This document shows, one piece after another, positions 11,390 through 23,846 of a stretch of DNA of 64,000 bases (the first letter of the stretch is position 1; the number at the start of each line of letters is the position of its first letter). A model generated the notes under the pieces. The model was not told where the DNA came from and did not search any database. It saw nothing but the letters and a program-made list of their open reading frames with translations. Where the stretch lies: the NCBI RefSeq assembly GCF_000975095.1, contig NZ_BBRD01000001.1, positions 1,507,467-1,571,466 on the forward strand. The letters run 5' to 3'. The position numbers were made by a program, and so were the translations under genes. Source of the stretch: Demequina aestuarii (lineage in GTDB: Bacteria > Actinomycetota > Actinomycetes > Actinomycetales > Demequinaceae).

Positions 11390-12213
11390 GCGTCTTCCTT
11401 CACCTCGCGTGCGATGGCCTGCTCGAGGGTCTCGCCGTCGAGCACCGGACGCGCGTGCGCGTCGCGGGTCCTAGCCTGCCAGACGTACGAGCCCCAGATG
11501 AAGAACTCCACATTGCCCTGGGGGCCAGGCAGCGCGCTGCGTGCGACCCGGTGCAGCGCGAGGCCCGCATCGGACATGGCCTGCGCCACTCCTCGGACGG
11601 CCGATGCGCGCGCAGTGGACGAGGTGACGACGCCGCGCGCGCTCAGCTTGCCGCGGCCCACCTCGAATTGCGGCTTCACCATGAGCAGGAGGTCGGCCCC
11701 GCGTCCCGCAAACGCCACGAGCGCGGGGATGACGAGCGGCAGGGCGATGAACGACAGGTCGGCCACCACCAGGCCCACCCCGGCGCCGGGCGTGGTCGCG
11801 TCGAGATCGCGCACGTTGACGCCCTCGCGCACGGTCACTCGCGGGTCCTCACGGATCGTGGGTGCGAGCTGGTCATGGCCCACGTCGACGGCCAGCACGT
11901 GGGCCGCGCCCCGCTCGAGCAGCACCTGCGTGAAGCCGCCCGTCGAGGCGCCCGCATCGAGAGCGCGGCGTCCGTCCACCGACAAGCCGTCTGCGGCGCA
12001 CACCTCGAGAGCGCCGATGAGCTTGTGGGCGGCGCGCGAGACATAGCGGCCCGCGTCGGGAGCCACGCCCAGCACAGCGTCGTCCGAAACCGGGTGCGCG
12101 GGCTTCGTCACCATGGTGCCGTCGACCGTGACCGCACCTGCGGTGATCAACTCTTGGGCGTGAGAGCGGGACCGGGCGAGCCCGCGCGCGTAGAGAGCGC
12201 GGTCGAGGCGCAT
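11386..12213 (-). CDS. tlyA: TlyA-type rRNA 2'-O-methyltransferase / hemolysin family
   Basis: The product (275 residues) has an N-terminal S4 RNA-binding domain (RLDRALYARGLARSRSHAQ) and a C-terminal Rossmann-like methyltransferase domain with the SAM motif LDAGASTGGFTQ and the catalytic-region VKPQFE. TlyA methylates 16S and 23S rRNA ribose positions and makes mycobacteria sensitive to capreomycin. Its proximity to the rRNA operon is notable but common in actinobacteria. The ATG is well placed at the S4 domain; 101 bases separate it from the preceding small gene. Confidence 0.94.
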   Translation of the reverse strand: MRLDRALYARGLARSRSHAQELITAGAVTVDGTMVTKPAHPVSDDAVLGVAPDAGRYVSRAAHKLIGALEVCAADGLSVDGRRALDAGASTGGFTQVLLERGAAHVLAVDVGHDQLAPTIREDPRVTVREGVNVRDLDATTPGAGVGLVVADLSFIALPLVIPALVAFAGRGADLLLMVKPQFEVGRGKLSARGVVTSSTARASAVRGVAQAMSDAGLALHRVARSALPGPQGNVEFFIWGSYVWQARTRDAHARPVLDGETLEQAIAREVKEDA

Positions 12214-12284
12214 GGAAGCCCCTCCTGCATCGATGTCGCTGACGCTCTGCGTGGTCTCTGTCGTCTTTGCTGCGCGGTGTCTCG

Positions 12285-12320
12285 ACTGCGCTGCGAATCT
12301 ACTGCGCTGCGAATCTACTG
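12285..12320. repeat. Tandem 16-bp repeat, 2.25 copies
   Basis: The unit ACTGCGCTGCGAATCT is present twice without a mismatch (12285-12300 and 12301-12316) and continues for four more bases. The first bases of the repeat on the minus strand contain the TAG stop of the small upstream gene, so the duplication starts exactly at the end of that reading frame. It fills part of the short gap before tlyA. Confidence 0.9.
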
Positions 12321-12485
12321 CTCTTCGCGCAAGCGCGTCGACAGCGAGTCCTGGATCTTGTCGAAGAACTCGGCCTGCTGGTCGAGGTCATCCGGGAGCT
12401 CCGTGACGGCGTTGAGCGCTTCTCGCACCTCTGGGGGGTACTTCACCTCACCGAGCGGCTCGCGCTGATCCTTGATCTCACCCAT
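12315..12485 (-). CDS. Small acidic protein of unknown function (Rv1693 position)
   Basis: This 56-residue protein (MGEIKDQREPLG at its start) is acidic and predicted helical, with no recognisable domain. The ATG overlaps the end of the HAD gene by eight bases, and the gene sits between the HAD phosphatase and tlyA exactly where Mycobacterium carries the small protein Rv1693, which supports it being real. The C terminus ends STRLREEQ at a TAG within a tandem repeat. Function is unknown. Confidence 0.75.
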   Translation of the reverse strand: MGEIKDQREPLGEVKYPPEVREALNAVTELPDDLDQQAEFFDKIQDSLSTRLREEQ

Positions 12486-13512
12486 GGCTCGAGCGTACCT
12501 CCCGGCCGGGCGTGGACTCAACCGTCACCGTGGCACCGGCATCGGCCGCCTCCCACGCCGCCGCGCACGCAGCGCGCGCGCCGTCGAGACCGTCCGGCCC
12601 AGCGTCGTCCTCGTCGACGTGGAGCACTCCGCCCTCGATCCAGGCTGTCGCGCCGCGAACGCGCCACTTCTCGCCCTCGCGCTCGGGGCGCGGGTGCGCG
12701 ACGGCCAGCGCTCCGAGGTCACGGCCGAGGAAGGACGGCCGATGCGAGGCCGGGGCCTCGATGGCCTCGCGCACCCCATCGACACCGGTCAGCACGTGGA
12801 GACCCGGCATTCCTGCGGCGCGACCTCCCTTGAGGTCGGTGTCGAGACGATCACCCACGACGAGGGGTCGCTCGGAGTCGGCCTTGGCGGCCGCCAAGCG
12901 GAACATCGCCGGCTCGGGCTTGCCTGCTCCGGGGGGTTCCACACCTGTCGCCGTCACCACCACGTTGACCAGTGCACCGTTGCCGGGCGCCACTCCGCGC
13001 TCGTTCGGGATCGTCAGGTCCTTGTTCGACGCGAAGTATCGCGCTCCCGCGCGGATCGCGTACGACGCCTCCGCCATATCGCGCCATGACACGTCGGGCG
13101 AGAAGCCCTGGACCACCGCATCGGGAGTGGGCTCGGCGGAATCGACGATGCGGTAGCCCGCCTGGCCGACGGCAGTCCGCAGCCCCACGCCTCCGACCAC
13201 ATACACGCTCGCGCCCGTGTCCAGAGACTCGCGCATGAGCGCCGCGACCGCCTGGGCCGCCGTCATCACCTCGTCGACGCTGGCAGGCATCCCCAGCTCG
13301 GTGAGGTGATCCGCCACGGTCTCCGGCTCACGAGACGCGTTGTTCGTCACGAACACCACACGCATGCCGGCCTCTCGCGCCGCCGCCAGGCCGGGCGGCG
13401 CAGACGGAATGGCGTGAGGCCCGCGATACGCGACACCGTCGAGGTCCACCAGCGCGGCGTCGTATGCGAGCGACAGCGGCTCGTCGCTTCCCAGAAGGTC
13501 GCATGGGGTCAT
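12478..13512 (-). CDS. HAD-superfamily subclass IIA hydrolase (NagD-like phosphatase)
   Basis: The 344-residue product has the HAD motif I DLDGVAYRG at about residues 23-31, motif II in FVTNNAS, and motif III/IV KPEPAMF...VVGDRLDTDLKGG. The large cap of the IIA subclass lies between motifs II and III. Members dephosphorylate small phosphorylated metabolites; mycobacterial Rv1692, in the same gene position, was described as a glycerol-3-phosphate phosphatase. The C-terminal 70 residues extend beyond the usual fold. The ATG overlaps the stop of the preceding TPR gene (ATGA). Confidence 0.88.
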   Translation of the reverse strand: MTPCDLLGSDEPLSLAYDAALVDLDGVAYRGPHAIPSAPPGLAAAREAGMRVVFVTNNASREPETVADHLTELGMPASVDEVMTAAQAVAALMRESLDTGASVYVVGGVGLRTAVGQAGYRIVDSAEPTPDAVVQGFSPDVSWRDMAEASYAIRAGARYFASNKDLTIPNERGVAPGNGALVNVVVTATGVEPPGAGKPEPAMFRLAAAKADSERPLVVGDRLDTDLKGGRAAGMPGLHVLTGVDGVREAIEAPASHRPSFLGRDLGALAVAHPRPEREGEKWRVRGATAWIEGGVLHVDEDDAGPDGLDGARAACAAAWEAADAGATVTVESTPGREVRSSHG

Positions 13513-15092
13513 CGGTCGCCCTCCTTGGACTCGTCGCTCTGCTCAGACGTCTCGTCACCGCCCGTGCGTTGCGCAGCGGGCGCATCGGCGCGCTCGGCGC
13601 GCTGGGAGGTCTGACCGGCCTCTTCGACGGCCGTCACGTGGCGGGGGTCGCCGTCGTCCTCCGATGCGTCGGCGCCGTCCGGGGACAGACCGTCTTCCTG
13701 TGCAGGCTCGGGCTCGTCGACGGGCACGGAGAGCTCGGCGACGTCATAGACGGTGACGTCGAACTCGACCTCGCCGTCGTCGTCCACGATCTCCAGGCGG
13801 CTCTCGAGCTCATCAGCGTCGGAGTCACGCCCAAGTGCACGGAGCACTGGCACCGAAGCCTCGTCGACGCGGATGCGCTGAGCCTCGTCCGTCACGGTGA
13901 TGCGACGCAGGGCCACGAGTGCAGCCTCGGCATCGCCCAGATCAAGCCGTGCGCCTGCAGCGACAATCTCAAGTTCGGCCCGTGCGGCTGTCGGCAGCGA
14001 GGCGGCATCGTCACTGCGGGCGAGGTCGATGGCGCGCTCTGGCCGCCCGAGTCCACGCTCGCAGTCCGCCATGAGAGGCAGGTACTCGTGCGACCCGTTG
14101 AGACGTCGCACCGTGCGGAACTCGCGCAGCGCCTCGGTGAACCGGCCGGTCGCGTACGCCGCCAGGGCGTTCGCTTCACGGACCACATCCACACGGCCTC
14201 CTCGCTGCAACGCCACCTGGGCGTGCCGGTACGCGAGTTCCGGGTCGAGCTCGATCAGCGCGCCCGCCATGATCAGATGACGGCCCACGTCCTCGGCGTT
14301 GTCCTTGCTCAGCGTGCGCAGACGTTGGCGCACCTCACGATCGAGCTGCCCGAACTGGATCTCATCGGGAATCTCCGGCGCATCCACCGCGGGCCGTTGC
14401 ATCGAACGGTCGCCACGACGCGAACCGTCATCGCGCTCGGAGCGACGATCGTCACGTCGCACCGCATCGCGGCCACCCGGCCTGCCTCCGGAGCCACCCG
14501 ACGGCGGCCGTCCCGCTCTGTCCGGACGCCCCCGGGAGTCGGGTCGCCCCGACCCATCGGGCCGACCACGCGAAAAGCGGTCGCCAGAGCGACCGTCCTG
14601 ACGGGAAGAGTCGGGACGGCCGTAGCTGCGCGGGCCGCCCGTGCCCGCATCACCGCGGGGGGCGCCGCCTCTGGTGTCACGATCACCACTGCGCTCCCGC
14701 GACCCGTACCGATCACCCCGGTCGGGACGCTGCTGACGGTCGCCCGCACCGTCGCGTCGAGGACGATCCTGTCGGCCACGATCGTCACGACCACGGCCAT
14801 CCGCGCCAGAGCGACGAGCCCCACGGTCTGCAGTGGATCCACGGTCGGGGCGAGACTCACGTCGCGGGCTGTCGGGACGTGGGGAACCCGATTCGCTGCG
14901 CGAGCTCGCAGCCCCACGTCCACCGAACGGGCTGCGTCCGCGGTCGTTGGCATTGCCACGGGGCCCGCCGATCGCAGGCGGCCGGGTGGGGCCGCTCTTG
15001 CGTGGGGGCTTCCCGTCGCCGCTCGACGACGCATCGTCGCGGTCCTGTGGACGCTTCGTGTTGTCTCCGCTGTCGTCATGCTGATTCGACAT
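13509..15092 (-). CDS. Arg/Gly-rich disordered protein with C-terminal TPR-like domain
   Basis: The 527-residue protein has three parts. Residues about 1-235 are extremely rich in Arg, Gly, Asp, Ser and Pro with many RGR, RDR and GRPD repeats and no hydrophobic core. Residues about 240-420 are helical with TPR-like pairs (ALIELDPELAYRHAQVALQRGG, AYATGRFTEALREFR). The tail is acidic. Its place corresponds to Rv1691 in Mycobacterium, a TPR protein. The ATG follows GGAG and was preferred to a longer frame. It is the first gene after the rRNA operon terminator. Function is unknown; RNA binding by the RG region is an inference. Confidence 0.85.
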   Translation of the reverse strand: MSNQHDDSGDNTKRPQDRDDASSSGDGKPPRKSGPTRPPAIGGPRGNANDRGRSPFGGRGAASSRSESGSPRPDSPRRESRPDRGSTADRGARRSGADGRGRDDRGRQDRPRRDGAGDRQQRPDRGDRYGSRERSGDRDTRGGAPRGDAGTGGPRSYGRPDSSRQDGRSGDRFSRGRPDGSGRPDSRGRPDRAGRPPSGGSGGRPGGRDAVRRDDRRSERDDGSRRGDRSMQRPAVDAPEIPDEIQFGQLDREVRQRLRTLSKDNAEDVGRHLIMAGALIELDPELAYRHAQVALQRGGRVDVVREANALAAYATGRFTEALREFRTVRRLNGSHEYLPLMADCERGLGRPERAIDLARSDDAASLPTAARAELEIVAAGARLDLGDAEAALVALRRITVTDEAQRIRVDEASVPVLRALGRDSDADELESRLEIVDDDGEVEFDVTVYDVAELSVPVDEPEPAQEDGLSPDGADASEDDGDPRHVTAVEEAGQTSQRAERADAPAAQRTGGDETSEQSDESKEGDR

Positions 15093-15145
15093 GGCTCTCC
15101 GATCCCTGCAACGGGGTGGTGCTCGAGAACATTCTCCCTGAAATG

Positions 15146-15179
15146 ACGAAGGGCCGCCCAGCATTGGGCGGCCCTTCGT
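15146..15179 (-). terminator. Intrinsic terminator of the rRNA operon
   Basis: A perfect 15-bp stem with a 4-base loop (ACGAAGGGCCGCCCA, loop, complementary arm) lies nine bases past the 5S gene in the direction of rrn transcription and is followed by a short T-containing stretch (CATTTC). It separates the rRNA operon from the TPR gene that begins at 15092. Confidence 0.9.
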
Positions 15180-15187
15180 AGAAAAAT

Positions 15188-15306
15188 GTCCCGCTGCGAC
15201 CTACTCTCCCACACCCTCACGAGTGCAGTACCATCGGCGCTGAGAGGCTTAGCTTCCGGGTTCGGAATGGAGCCGGGCGTTTCCCTCTCGCTATGACAGC
15301 GGAAAC
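15188..15306 (-). rRNA. rrf: 5S ribosomal RNA
   Basis: On the minus strand the sequence begins GTTTCCGCTGTCATAGCG, contains the conserved AACGCCCGG and CATTCCGAACCCGGAAG blocks and ends with GTGGGAGAGTAGG plus the closing acceptor-like stem. The length of about 119 bases is normal. Ends are estimated from helix pairing to within a few bases. Confidence 0.95.
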
Positions 15307-15340
15307 TCTATTGAGATGTTGGTACCCGACCGTATCTCGG

Positions 15341-15358
15341 GAACCGCATAGTGGACGC
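15341..15358 (-). other. 3' arm of the 23S rRNA processing stem
   Basis: This 18-base segment just downstream of the 23S gene is complementary at 17 of 18 positions to 18490-18507, just upstream of the 23S gene. The two arms would close the 23S precursor into a long helix, the classical substrate for RNase III-type processing. Confidence 0.8.
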
Positions 15359-15369
15359 ATAGCACATTG

Positions 15370-20340
<4,971 letters not shown>

Positions 20341-20591
20341 GTTTATTAGCAATCCGGCAAGCCGGTTTACTTACATAACGAAGTGGTTCCGAAGAACCGT
20401 TTAATCTCTAGCTTCGAACAAAATGTCACTGACATTTCGTTGTCTACCAAAGGAATCCAACATCACGTTGCTAGAGCAAGGCTCTGACGCCGTGATGCCG
20501 GAGGTTTTTGGCATCGACTATGTGGCACACTGTTGAGTTCTCAAGGTTCGGACGCGCACCGCTCTCGGCCTTTTGAGCCGGTATCGGGGCA
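20341..20591 (-). other. rRNA operon leader
   Basis: About 250 transcribed bases between the most proximal promoter and 16S. It includes a CCTTGAGAACT element near 20545 shared with the 16S-23S spacer, and a near-perfect inverted repeat AAATGTCA-C-TGACATTT at 20421-20437. These are likely antitermination and 16S precursor-processing signals. No gene is seen here. Confidence 0.6.
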
Positions 20592-20599
20592 ACCCTTAT

Positions 20600-20628
20600 A
20601 AGTTACACGCATGTTTCGGCGCTGTCAA
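20600..20628 (-). promoter_or_regulatory. rrn promoter P1 (closest to 16S)
   Basis: Perfect -35 TTGACA (20623-20628), 17-base spacer and -10 TAACTT (20600-20605) on the minus strand. A GGGTTGCC block follows the -10, shared by the other rrn promoters. Confidence 0.9.
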
Positions 20629-20678
20629 ATCGCTCTGCGAGCGACTGCCATGCTTCATTCTGTTGCGGCAACTCGATT

Positions 20679-20707
20679 AAGTTACTTGCCTGTCATTTGT
20701 CTGTCAA
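20679..20707 (-). promoter_or_regulatory. rrn promoter P2
   Basis: TTGACA (20702-20707), 17-base spacer, TAACTT (20679-20684), followed by GAGTTGCC. Same architecture and flanks as P1 and P3. Confidence 0.9.
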
Positions 20708-20754
20708 ATCGCTTATCAGCGTTTTGCAGTTCACATCTGTCAGGCAACTCGGTT

Positions 20755-20783
20755 AAGTTACTCGGCCGTATTCAGTGTGTCAA
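20755..20783 (-). promoter_or_regulatory. rrn promoter P3
   Basis: TTGACA (20778-20783), 17-base spacer, TAACTT (20755-20760), followed by GAGTTGCC. The -35 is preceded by GAT, as in P1 and P2. Confidence 0.9.
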
Positions 20784-20835
20784 ATCCAGCTCTGCGAGCG
20801 GCTGACTTCCCTGAGCCCGTCCGGGCAACCCTTCC

Positions 20836-20864
20836 AACTTACCCCCTCGTTCTCGCTCTGTCAA
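20836..20864 (-). promoter_or_regulatory. rrn promoter P4
   Basis: TTGACA (20859-20864), 17-base spacer, TAAGTT (20836-20841), followed by GGGTTGCCC. One base differs from the TAACTT of the other copies. Confidence 0.88.
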
Positions 20865-21036
20865 CTCGCCGTGTCGGCGGGTTTTCAGTTCCGATCCCGT
20901 GGGGGGCTCTCCATCGTACATCACCTCAGTCGCTCTCGCGACCGCGGCTGTGACGTGGTGAGTGGCTGTCAAGCGGGGCCTCTCGTGGCCTTGTTCAGTC
21001 CTCCGAGAAGCGCTTCCGTCTTTGGCAGCGAGGAAG

Positions 21037-21065
21037 ACATTACGGCTCCGTGAACATCAAGTCAA
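21037..21065 (-). promoter_or_regulatory. rrn promoter P5 (most distal, divergent in sequence)
   Basis: TTGACT (21060-21065), 17-base spacer, TAATGT (21037-21042). It lies about 86 bases past the tyrS stop and 170 bases upstream of P4, and lacks the GTTGCC block, so it may be regulated differently. The spacing fits a sigma-70 promoter. Confidence 0.65.
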
Positions 21066-21150
21066 ATCCGGGCGACTGCGGCGTGTCGCACGCCTGCCAT
21101 GGGAATGTTGCCTGGCAGATCGCCTACGGACCTCATCCAGGACAGCTGCG

Positions 21151-22416
21151 CTAGGCGAGTGTCCGTACAAGTCCCACGGATTTCTTGCCTCGACGCAGTA
21201 CGAACCAGCCGCCGGCGAGCGGCGATGAGTCGTCGATCATCGCCTCAATCGACTCCACCTTGACGTTGTTGACGTAGGCACCGCCATCCTGCACCGCCCG
21301 GCGCGCATCCGAGCGGGACCCCACGAGTCCCGATTCCACCAGTGCATCGACCACGGTGGCGCCCCTCTCCACGTCGACCCCTCCGAGTGCGGAAGCGCAG
21401 CCGGCGAGCGTCGCCTCATCGAGGCCTGCCAGCTCGCCCCTCCCGAAGATGGCCTGAGATGCCTCCACGACCGCATCGGTCGCATCGGCCCCATGGACGA
21501 GCGCTGTCACTTCCCATGCGAGGGTGCGCTGGGCCTCCCGGCGAAACGGCTCTTCCGCGACAGCGCGTTCGAGCCTGTCGATCTCCGTGCGGTCGAGGAA
21601 GGTGAAGATCTTGAGGAACCTCACCGCATCCGCATCGTCCGTGTTCAACCAGAACTGGTAGAAGGCGTAGGGACTCATGAGGTCGGGTGCGAGCCAGACC
21701 GCTCCGCCTTCCGACTTTCCGAACTTGGTGCCGTCTGCCTTGGTGATGAGGGGGGTAGTCATCGCATGCACCTGGGTGCCATCCGCCTTGCGCGTCAGCT
21801 CGACCCCGCTGAGAAGGTTGCCCCACTGGTCGTTGCCCCCGGTCTGCAGCGTGCAGCCGTAGCGCCGATGCAGCTGGAGGAAGTCGTGGCCCTGCAGTAC
21901 TTGGTAGCTGAACTCGGTGTAGCTGATGCCCTCGTCAGAGTTCAGTCGCCTGGCCACCGTGTCCTTCGCGAGCATCGTGCCCAGCCGGAAGTGCTTGCCG
22001 ACCTCGCGCAGCAGATCGATGGCGGTAAGCTCCCCCGTCCAGTCGAGGTTGTTCACCATCTGGGCACGGTTGTCACCCTCGAAGTCGAGGAACCGCGATA
22101 TCTGGGACTGGAGCCGGTCCACCCACTCCGCGACCGTCTCCTTGGTGTTCAGCACCCGCTCGCCCGACATTCGCGGGTCGCCGATCATGCCCGTCGCGCC
22201 GCCGACGAGCGGCAGCACGCGGTGTCCTGCGCGCTGGAGATGCCGGAGGACCACCAACTGCACGAGGTGGCCGTGGTGCAGGCTGGGTGCGGTGGGGTCG
22301 AACCCGCAGTAGAGCGTCACGGGACCCTGGTCGAGGTGGGTGCGGAGGTCGTCGAGGCCGGTCGTCTGTGCGATCAGCCCGCGCCACGCGAGTTCGTCGA
22401 GAATGTGCTCAGTCAT
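21151..22416 (-). CDS. tyrS: Tyrosyl-tRNA synthetase
   Basis: A class I aminoacyl-tRNA synthetase of 421 residues. The HIGH-type motif is HHGHL at about residues 47-51, the tyrosine-binding YCGFDPTAPSLH precedes it, and the KMSKS-type motif is KFGKS at about 232-236. The C-terminal S4-like RNA-binding domain begins around residue 355 (VVDALVESGLVGSRSDARRA). The ATG gives the normal family N terminus. It is read in the same direction as, and just upstream of, the rRNA operon. Confidence 0.97.
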   Translation of the reverse strand: MTEHILDELAWRGLIAQTTGLDDLRTHLDQGPVTLYCGFDPTAPSLHHGHLVQLVVLRHLQRAGHRVLPLVGGATGMIGDPRMSGERVLNTKETVAEWVDRLQSQISRFLDFEGDNRAQMVNNLDWTGELTAIDLLREVGKHFRLGTMLAKDTVARRLNSDEGISYTEFSYQVLQGHDFLQLHRRYGCTLQTGGNDQWGNLLSGVELTRKADGTQVHAMTTPLITKADGTKFGKSEGGAVWLAPDLMSPYAFYQFWLNTDDADAVRFLKIFTFLDRTEIDRLERAVAEEPFRREAQRTLAWEVTALVHGADATDAVVEASQAIFGRGELAGLDEATLAGCASALGGVDVERGATVVDALVESGLVGSRSDARRAVQDGGAYVNNVKVESIEAMIDDSSPLAGGWFVLRRGKKSVGLVRTLA

Positions 22417-22650
22417 GATGGGGCCATTGTGCCAGCCCGGGAGTGCGGTCCTGAGGCGCCGTTGACCCAGGACACGAAAGTGCCGCTGGGCACGCGGAGC
22501 GGAAGCACGAATCGGCGCTGAGGGGTGGACGTCTTGCGAGGGGTCCTACCGACTCGAGTGTCGCATGCCCAGCGACACCATCGACGCTAATCCCGTCAGT
22601 CTGAGAGGGCTCTCAGAGTGCGGGCCGCGGCACCGGCGCGCGGACTCCGG

Positions 22651-23310
22651 TCAGTCCGGAAGGGAGCAGTTCCCGTCGACCCAGACATGGGCGGCCGCCC
22701 GAGTGCCCTCGCGCTCGAACTCTTCTCGTTCGCTGACCTGCCAGCGCTCCCAGTCGTCGCGGGTGTCCTCTCCGTCGCGTGCGATTCCGCGTCGCAGCCT
22801 CTCGCATGGGTCGGCCTCCACCCACACCACGAGGCTCGCGAGAGAGCGTGCCCGGCGCATCGCCACCCCCACACCCTCAATGATGAGGACGTCTCGCGCC
22901 GTCACCACGACCTCGTGCCCGCGCTGATGGCGATGCCAGTCCCACACCCGGAACCGTCCGGCCTCACCCCGCGCCATGGGGGCCAGCACCTGGTCAATCA
23001 CGATGTCGCCGAGCGTGGGGAGTCCGGCCCATCCCTCGTACATGTCGTCCGCATGGAGGACCTGCACCGACGTGCCGGCTGCGCCAGGCGCGTCACTGTC
23101 GGCTGCGCGCGCACCCCCGGCCGGTCTGCCCCGCAGCGCCTCCGCCAGCCTGCCGGCGAGCGTGGTCTTGCCCGAGCCGCCGGGCCCGTCGACGAGCACC
23201 AGTCGGGTGGTTCCGAGGGTGGGCGGCTGGGCGCGCACCAGCGTGGCGATGCCGCCGATGCTCGCCGCGTCCGTCAGCATTCGTCCCGCTCTCGTCTCGT
23301 GCAGGGTCAC
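22651..23310 (-). CDS. Uridine kinase-like P-loop NTPase
   Basis: The 219-residue product has Walker A GPGGSGKTT at about residues 43-51, a DDMYEGW segment typical of the uridine kinase/phosphoribulokinase fold at about 92-98, and IIEGVG where the second acidic motif is expected. It probably phosphorylates a nucleoside or similar small substrate; the exact substrate cannot be told. The GTG start has TAGCCT six bases upstream, giving a leaderless promoter. It is divergent from the YbaK gene with only 22 bases between start codons. Confidence 0.75.
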   Translation of the reverse strand: MTLHETRAGRMLTDAASIGGIATLVRAQPPTLGTTRLVLVDGPGGSGKTTLAGRLAEALRGRPAGGARAADSDAPGAAGTSVQVLHADDMYEGWAGLPTLGDIVIDQVLAPMARGEAGRFRVWDWHRHQRGHEVVVTARDVLIIEGVGVAMRRARSLASLVVWVEADPCERLRRGIARDGEDTRDDWERWQVSEREEFEREGTRAAAHVWVDGNCSLPD

Positions 23311-23316
23311 CGAGCC

Positions 23317-23322
23317 AGGCTA
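23317..23322 (-). promoter_or_regulatory. Leaderless -10 (TAGCCT) for the uridine-kinase-like gene
   Basis: TAGCCT ends six bases before the GTG at 23310. Its last two positions on the plus strand (TA at 23321-23322) are also the first two bases of the opposing -10 at 23321-23326. Confidence 0.5.
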
Positions 23323-23326
23323 CGGT
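23321..23326 (+). promoter_or_regulatory. Leaderless -10 (TACGGT) for the YbaK gene
   Basis: TACGGT ends six bases before the ATG at 23333 and overlaps the opposing TAGCCT element by two bases, so both promoters cannot be occupied together. Confidence 0.5.
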
Positions 23327-23332
23327 AGCGGT

Positions 23333-23797
23333 ATGCATCCGAACGTGCAGAAGGTCAAGGCGTTCCTCGACGACGCGGGGCTCCACGGGCGCGTGCGTGA
23401 GCTCACCGAGGGCACCCATACCGCCGCGCAGGCAGCCGCGCTGCTGGGCTGCGAGGTGGGCGCGATCGCGAACTCTCTCATCTTCATGACGGAGAAGGGG
23501 CCCATCCTCGTGCTGACGTCGGGAGCGCATCGCGTCGACACGGACGTGGTCGCCGCCGCGATCGGCGCGGAGGCCGTGGGGCGTGCCACTCCGGATCAGG
23601 TGCGGGCCGCGACGGGCCAGCCCATCGGCGGCGTCGCCCCGATCGGCCATCCGGCACCGCTGCCCACGTATCTCGACGTCGAGCTCGCTGAGCACGGTGA
23701 GCTGTGGGCGGCCGCGGGAGTGCCGGCGAGTGTGTTCGAGATCTCCTACGCGGACCTCAAGGCGCTGACCGACGCCATCGAGATCGCGGTCGAGTAG
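23333..23797 (+). CDS. YbaK/EbsC family aminoacyl-tRNA deacylase-like protein
   Basis: The 154-residue product is a single YbaK/ProRS editing domain: TAAQAAALLGCEVGAIANSLIF near residues 30-50, the VLTSGAHRVD strand with the conserved region, and IGGVAPIGH with the GxxP-like loop. Relatives hydrolyse mischarged tRNA such as Cys-tRNA(Pro) or Ala-tRNA(Pro). The ATG is set by the -10 TACGGT six bases upstream, and there is no Shine-Dalgarno. It converges on the racemase gene. Confidence 0.88.
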   Translation: MHPNVQKVKAFLDDAGLHGRVRELTEGTHTAAQAAALLGCEVGAIANSLIFMTEKGPILVLTSGAHRVDTDVVAAAIGAEAVGRATPDQVRAATGQPIGGVAPIGHPAPLPTYLDVELAEHGELWAAAGVPASVFEISYADLKALTDAIEIAVE

Positions 23798-23846
23798 CGA
23801 CACCCACGCCACCGCAGGATGAGGGCGTCGCCGCACAGCCGGGACG

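Noticed and set aside
13464-15146. Long plus-strand open frame of about 560 codons opposite the RG-rich protein gene
   Set aside because: It is the complement of a highly biased Arg/Gly coding sequence in G+C-rich DNA; the minus-strand product has a TPR domain and conserved gene position.
20967-20972. An additional TTGACA (minus strand) between promoters P4 and P5
   Set aside because: No TANNNT element occurs 16 to 18 bases downstream.
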